A stretch of DNA of 64,000 bases from the NCBI RefSeq assembly GCF_021631985.1, contig NZ_CP070225.1, forward strand, positions 7,688,001-7,752,000. Reading direction: 5' to 3'. The translations under genes were made by a program, and so were the position numbers. The notes beneath the pieces were generated by a model. The model was not told the DNA's origin. It worked only from the letters and a program-made list of their open reading frames with translations, and searched no databases. The DNA is from Sandaracinus amylolyticus. Its GTDB lineage: Bacteria > Myxococcota_A > Polyangia > Polyangiales > Sandaracinaceae. Positions 61,201-64,000 of this stretch are shown piece after piece; position 1 is the first letter of the stretch, and the number at the start of each line of letters is the position of its first letter.

Positions 61201-62767
61201 AGAGCGTGCCCGTGCTCGCGCTCAGCACGTCGTGCCCGCCCGAGGTGCCCGCGCTGCTGAACCACGCCGCGCCGTCGCGGCTGAACTGCACCCGCGCCGT
61301 CGTCCCCGCGGGCAGCGCCGAGAGGTCGTACCCGAACTGATCGATCGAGCCGACGAACGTCGCGCTCCCGAGGAGATTGACCGACTGCACGCGACCGCTC
61401 GCCGCGTACGCCGCCGTCGACGCGTCGGCGCCCGGCGCGGTCGTGCCGACCAGCGCGCTCGTCGAGTCCACGTGGATGCGGCCGTTGCCGCCCGCGCCGC
61501 CGCTGTTCTCGGGGCGCAGCAGGCAGGTGCCCGCCGCACCGCCGGTCGCGGTGACCCGCGTCGCGCCGACGTTCGCGCTCTCGCTCTGGAGGAGGATCGA
61601 TCCGCCCGCGCCGCCCGCGCCACCGCCGGTCTCGCTGGGCCCATCGCTGCCCGCCGCACCGTTCGCCGTGATCGCGCCCGCGACGCTGATCGTGCGTCCC
61701 GCGATCCACACGATGCCGCCGCCATTGCCGCCCGCGCCGCCGCCGTCGGGGTTGTCGCCGTCCTGACCGCCCGCGCCGCCGCCGGGGCCCATGAACAACG
61801 TCGACAGGTTCGCCGCGCCGAACGCGGCGCCGCCCTGCCCGAGCGTGCGCCCGCCGAGCCATCCGCTGCCGCATTGGTGGAACGCGCCGAGCCCGTTCGC
61901 GCCGGCGGTGCCGTAGCCGCCACCACCGCCGCCCTGGCCCGAGTGGCACTGCTCCGCGTCGCCACCACCACCGCCGCCGAAGAGCTGCGCCGTCGTGCGC
62001 GTCGCGTCGTTGCGGGTCGGGCTCTCGCCCGCGATGCCGATGTTGAACGCCGCGACCGGCGATCCGCCGCCGCGGAAGCCGCGACCGGCCATCGAGATCG
62101 TGCCGTTCACCGTCACCGCGCCGGTCGCGCGCAGCGCGAGCACGCCGCCGCGCGTTCCGTTCCACGCGGCCGCGGTGAGCGTCGCGCCCGCTGCGACGGT
62201 GACCGTCGTGTAGCTCGGGATCCGCTGCACCACGACGCGGCGCGTCCCGCCCACCGTGAACCCGGTCGCGACCGGCGCGGAGAGCGTCAGCGACGTGCCC
62301 GAGATCGCGGTGATCGTGAAGGCCTGGTAGCGCCCGGTCTCGGTGCCGGCGCCGCCGGCCTCCTGCAGCGCGATCACGACGACGTCGTCGCCCACCGCGA
62401 GCCCGGCCGCCGAGCCCACCGTGATCGTCGTCGCGCCCGCGCTCGCCGTCGCGTTCAGCGTCGTCGAGATCGCGTCGGCCGTCGCGCGGCCCGAGCACGA
62501 CTGGACGGAGAGATCGATGGTGCCCGACGCGACGTTGCACGCGCCGTCGGCGCCATCGCCGAACGAGACCGCCGCCAAGGCGAGCCGCACGCGACCGCCG
62601 CTCAGGTCGTACGCGAACGACGATCCCGCATCGACGCGGGTCGCGTCGTCGTAGGAGTCCGACACCGAGCCCAGGTCCGCCAGCGCGACCTGGGTTGGGG
62701 CGAGCATCGCGAGCATCAGCAGCGCGACGCGTGGCGCGCTCAGGAACCGTCTGCGTGTCTTCGTCAC
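58265..62767 (-). CDS. MYXO-CTERM protein with thrombospondin type 3 repeats
   Basis: A 1500-residue protein. GTG 62767 follows GGAGGG, and the signal peptide ends QVALA. Residues about 30-560 are a Gly-rich beta-structured domain with WIAGRTISVAGAITANGAA-like strands. Then about 21 thrombospondin type 3 repeats follow, most 36 residues long with a DNC...NNDGDAEGDACD pattern, which bind calcium through DxDxDG loops. A 90-residue acidic insert separates the last three units. The tail has GCGC, a hydrophobic helix and RRRR: a MYXO-CTERM surface anchor. It would form a long, calcium-stiffened stalk. Confidence 0.92.
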   Translation of the reverse strand: MTKTRRRFLSAPRVALLMLAMLAPTQVALADLGSVSDSYDDATRVDAGSSFAYDLSGGRVRLALAAVSFGDGADGACNVASGTIDLSVQSCSGRATADAISTTLNATASAGATTITVGSAAGLAVGDDVVVIALQEAGGAGTETGRYQAFTITAISGTSLTLSAPVATGFTVGGTRRVVVQRIPSYTTVTVAAGATLTAAAWNGTRGGVLALRATGAVTVNGTISMAGRGFRGGGSPVAAFNIGIAGESPTRNDATRTTAQLFGGGGGGDAEQCHSGQGGGGGGYGTAGANGLGAFHQCGSGWLGGRTLGQGGAAFGAANLSTLFMGPGGGAGGQDGDNPDGGGAGGNGGGIVWIAGRTISVAGAITANGAAGSDGPSETGGGAGGAGGSILLQSESANVGATRVTATGGAAGTCLLRPENSGGAGGNGRIHVDSTSALVGTTAPGADASTAAYAASGRVQSVNLLGSATFVGSIDQFGYDLSALPAGTTARVQFSRDGAAWFSSAGTSGGHDVLSASTGTLSLAALSWRGSTFFYRFDMGSSGAGTPAMSAVRVDYCFDPSGNDGDGDGVFDACDADDDGDAIADASDNCPLLANADQVNTDGDPMGDACDPDDDDDAVVDVLDNCVLLANSTQDDNDGDSQGDVCDGDDDDDLVADVDDNCAFVANTDQLNTDLDPMGDACDLDDDGDAVVDVLDNCALVANSAQENNDGDAAGDACDLDDDDDAVDDTTDNCALIANAGQENNDGDADGDACDLDDDDDTVADTSDNCALVANTSQANNDGDAEGDACDLDDDDDTVADTSDNCALIANTSQTNTDGDMEGDACDADDDNDTVADATDNCALIANAGQQNNDGDAEGDACDTDDDDDTVADTSDNCARIANTSQANNDGDAEGDACDLDDDNDTIADTGDNCALIANTSQANNDGDAEGDACDADDDNDGVADTSDNCALIANASQANNDGDAEGDACDADDDNDGVADTSDNCVLIANTSQANNDGDAEGDACDADDDNDGVADTTDNCVLIANTSQANNDGDAEGDACDSDDDDDTVADTSDNCVLIANTSQSNNDGDAEGDACDADDDGDSVDDASDNCPLTANADQANADGASDGGNACDTDDDDDGLLDGADNCALVANADQADADGDTIGDACDGDLDGDSVADDADNCPAIANTDQLDTDGDDAGDACDTDDDGDSVLDGVDNCALVANADQLDTDGDDAGDACDADDDDDGLSDEDEETIGTDPLDVDSDGDSIGDAIEVGDDPSAPLDTDGDEIIDALDDDSDGDGIDDAVEVGDDDPATEPVDTDEDETPDYLDEDSDADGVDDGEDNCRLVDNAAQTDTDSDGQGDACDGDQDGDGVDDGDDNCPMIANADQLDTDSDDVGDVCDGDDDADGVDDGDDNCALVANPDQLDADGDGIGAACDDDDEPSTPDGGMPMGDAGTGNGDAGVGTDAGTMVEASGSGCGCVVLGRSASGSSTGALAALAALAMVIVMRRRRA
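59080..61020 (-). repeat. 108-bp tandem repeat array encoding thrombospondin type 3 units
   Basis: Eighteen units of 108 bp (36 codons) run without a break. For example, ATCAGCACGC recurs at 59583 and 59691, exactly 108 apart. Central units (about 10-14) are almost identical, whereas outer ones have diverged, as expected if the array grew from the middle. The array is unlikely to be a CRISPR, since there are no spacers and each unit codes for protein. Confidence 0.9.
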
Positions 62768-62843
62768 CGAGGCCCTCCGTCGGCGACGAGAATACAGTCT
62801 TAGGAGAGCGATTCACCAAGCACAGAATTTCTTCCGCGCAATG

Positions 62844-62859
62844 TGTCGGATTTCCGACA
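62844..62859. promoter_or_regulatory. TGTCGGA-TT-TCCGACA palindrome upstream of the TSP3 gene
   Basis: Two perfect 7-bp arms with a TT spacer lie 77 bp upstream of the GTG at 62767 and 16 bp from the stop of the wax-ester-synthase-like gene. Around it the DNA is AT-rich compared with the average, in line with a promoter. It may be an operator for the surface-protein gene. Confidence 0.45.
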
Positions 62860-62874
62860 AAATCTGCATGCGCG

Positions 62875-64000
62875 TCAGCCGTGAGCGTCCAAGCTCGGGG
62901 GCGCGACCGCGCGCTCCCGAGCCACTCCGCGCTCCCGCGCCATGCGATCGAGCTCACCCTCGAAGAGCGCCACCAGGCGCTCCGGCTGCGGCACCACCGC
63001 CGAGTCGGCGCGCACGCCGACGTGCACCTGTCCCGCGTAGCTCACGAGGCTCACGCCGAGCGAGAGCCTCGGGTGCGGCACCCAGAACACGATCTCGCGC
63101 AGGGGTGCGCCCGCGATCGAGATGCGCTCGCGCGGGCCGGGCACGTTCGTGACCACGAGCGACGCCTTGCGCACGAAGATCTCCTCGAGCAGGCGCGCGA
63201 CGCGGAGCGGCACACGCCCCATCACCTCGAGCACGCCGAGCGAGACCAGGGCGTCGAGGCTGCGCTTGGCGCGGGCGATGGTGACGCGCAGCGCGCGGTC
63301 GCGCTGGTCGTGGTCCATCACGTCGATCGGCAGGTCGACGTACACCAGGCCGAACCAATTGCCGTGCTCGAGATCGATCGGCGCGTCGGGCGGGCGCAGG
63401 TTCACCGGCACGAACGCGCGCACCGGCGGGCAGCGCTCGCCGCGCTCCTGCAGGTAGAGCCGGATCGCGCCGGTGATCGCGCCGAGGAGCACGTCGTTCA
63501 CGGTGCCGCCCCGGCGGTGCGCGATCTCGCGGATGCGCTCGAGCGAGAGCCCGCGGGACCAGCTCGCGACGCGGTGCCCGGTCGCGTGACGTCGCAGCGC
63601 GCTCGGCGGATCGAACGAGAGCCGCGAGAGCCGCGAGAGCGAGCCCGCGCCGCCGAGCACGAGACGCGGGACGTCGCGGGCGCGGGGTGTGGTGGGGAAC
63701 GGCCATGCGGTGGCGCGCGGGCGCGCGATGGGATCGTCGGCGAGCGAGAGGAGGATCTCCATCAGCGCGAAGCCGTCGCCCATGCAGTGGTGCACCTGCA
63801 CGACGAGCGCGGTGCCCGCGGCGAGCCCTTCGACGATCACGACGCGCCACGGCGAGCGCGACCAGTCGAAGGGATCGCTCATCAGTCCGCCCACCAGCGC
63901 CTCGAGCTCGGCGCGGCCGGCAGGCGCTTGCAAGCGAGTGCGCGAGATGTGGCGCGCGATCGAGAAGTCGGGCTCGTCCTCCCAGCGCGGCGCGCCGTCG
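62875..64000 (-). CDS. wax ester synthase/diacylglycerol acyltransferase (partial)
   Basis: The frame is open to the window edge; the N-terminus is outside. The visible 374 residues begin DGAPRWEDEPDFSIARHISR, and HHCMGDGFALME (about residue 90 of the visible part) has the HHxxxDG active-site motif of WS/DGAT enzymes, which make wax esters and triacylglycerol. FDWSRSPWRVVI and NVPGPRERISIAGAPL are further conserved sections. The stop is at 62875. Myxobacteria store lipid for development, which fits. It is 108 bp upstream of the TSP3 gene on the same strand. Confidence 0.88.
   Translation of the reverse strand, partial: DGAPRWEDEPDFSIARHISRTRLQAPAGRAELEALVGGLMSDPFDWSRSPWRVVIVEGLAAGTALVVQVHHCMGDGFALMEILLSLADDPIARPRATAWPFPTTPRARDVPRLVLGGAGSLSRLSRLSFDPPSALRRHATGHRVASWSRGLSLERIREIAHRRGGTVNDVLLGAITGAIRLYLQERGERCPPVRAFVPVNLRPPDAPIDLEHGNWFGLVYVDLPIDVMDHDQRDRALRVTIARAKRSLDALVSLGVLEVMGRVPLRVARLLEEIFVRKASLVVTNVPGPRERISIAGAPLREIVFWVPHPRLSLGVSLVSYAGQVHVGVRADSAVVPQPERLVALFEGELDRMARERGVARERAVAPPSLDAHG

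Overview
This window is high-GC DNA (roughly 70 percent by eye) from what looks like a myxobacterium, most likely a Sandaracinus-type member of the Polyangiales. The evidence is indirect but consistent. Three proteins end in a MYXO-CTERM sorting signal. There are more than a dozen lipoproteins whose mature N-termini are rich in DAG, DAS and DGG after the lipobox cysteine. There are two eukaryotic-type Ser/Thr kinases, large Cys-rich repeat proteins and many secreted beta-propellers. GTG starts are common. I found no rRNA, tRNA, CRISPR array, transposase or phage gene.

Layout. 1-3.2 kb: the tail of a MYXO-CTERM protein, then a DUF1622 membrane protein, a small Cys-rich protein, a BON-domain protein, a pectin-acetylesterase-type lipoprotein and a DoxX protein. 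3.2-7.7 kb: surface proteins (C-type lectin-like lipoprotein, Sel1/HCP repeat protein, an internally duplicated Cys-rich lipoprotein, a DP-repeat lipoprotein). 7.8-14.7 kb: SlyD, a lactonase-type propeller and CAP-domain lipoprotein pair, a lone receiver domain, a GH19-like enzyme, a beta-helix protein and another propeller. 14.8-18.4 kb: a TPR/winged-helix regulator with a propeller partner, an AraC regulator with a VOC protein, and an SRPBCC protein. 18.5-27.7 kb: an SGNH-like lipoprotein, an alpha/beta hydrolase lipoprotein, a decayed formylglycine-generating-enzyme-like gene, DUF1444, a 1542-residue HEAT-repeat protein and a gene-poor stretch. 27.7-31.7 kb: a three-gene cell-surface operon (Tudor-like lipoprotein, WDGxW propeller, MYXO-CTERM protein) and a lipoprotein. 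31.7-41 kb: DUF1348, a PHB-depolymerase-like esterase, a barrel protein, two PD40 propeller lipoproteins each with a CxxCH haem motif, a membrane protein and a lipase-like lipoprotein. 40.5-49.5 kb: a membrane-sensor Ser/Thr kinase, a barrel, a TPR protein coupled to a GST, a Ddl-type ATP-grasp ligase, a Lys-rich-tailed protein and a class C beta-lactamase-like hydrolase. 49.5-58.1 kb: a run of minus-strand genes (glycosyltransferase, DAACS symporter, metallopeptidase, YdeI-like, kinase, HugZ-like) and then CapA and an ABM-like protein. 58.2-64 kb: a 1500-residue thrombospondin-type-3 repeat MYXO-CTERM protein and the C-terminal part of a wax-ester synthase/DGAT.

Most genes are monocistronic or in pairs, so this is not one pathway. 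The common theme is the cell envelope: secreted hydrolases, propellers, calcium- and disulfide-stabilised repeats, and signalling kinases. ATGA overlaps tie 29871-30509 to 28930-29874 and 43414-45219 to 45216-45956.

The most unusual features are non-coding. An approximately 85-bp imperfect palindrome occurs four times, each within about 15 bp of a stop codon. A 31-nt sequence matching at 30 of 31 positions is shared between two gene gaps 30 kb apart. A 171-bp MITE-like or terminator-like inverted repeat lies between two convergent genes. Several short perfect palindromes sit in upstream or divergent gaps. No clearly novel multi-gene system is proven. The best candidates for one are the palindrome family, the tandem haem-motif propellers and the Tudor-like lipoprotein operon.
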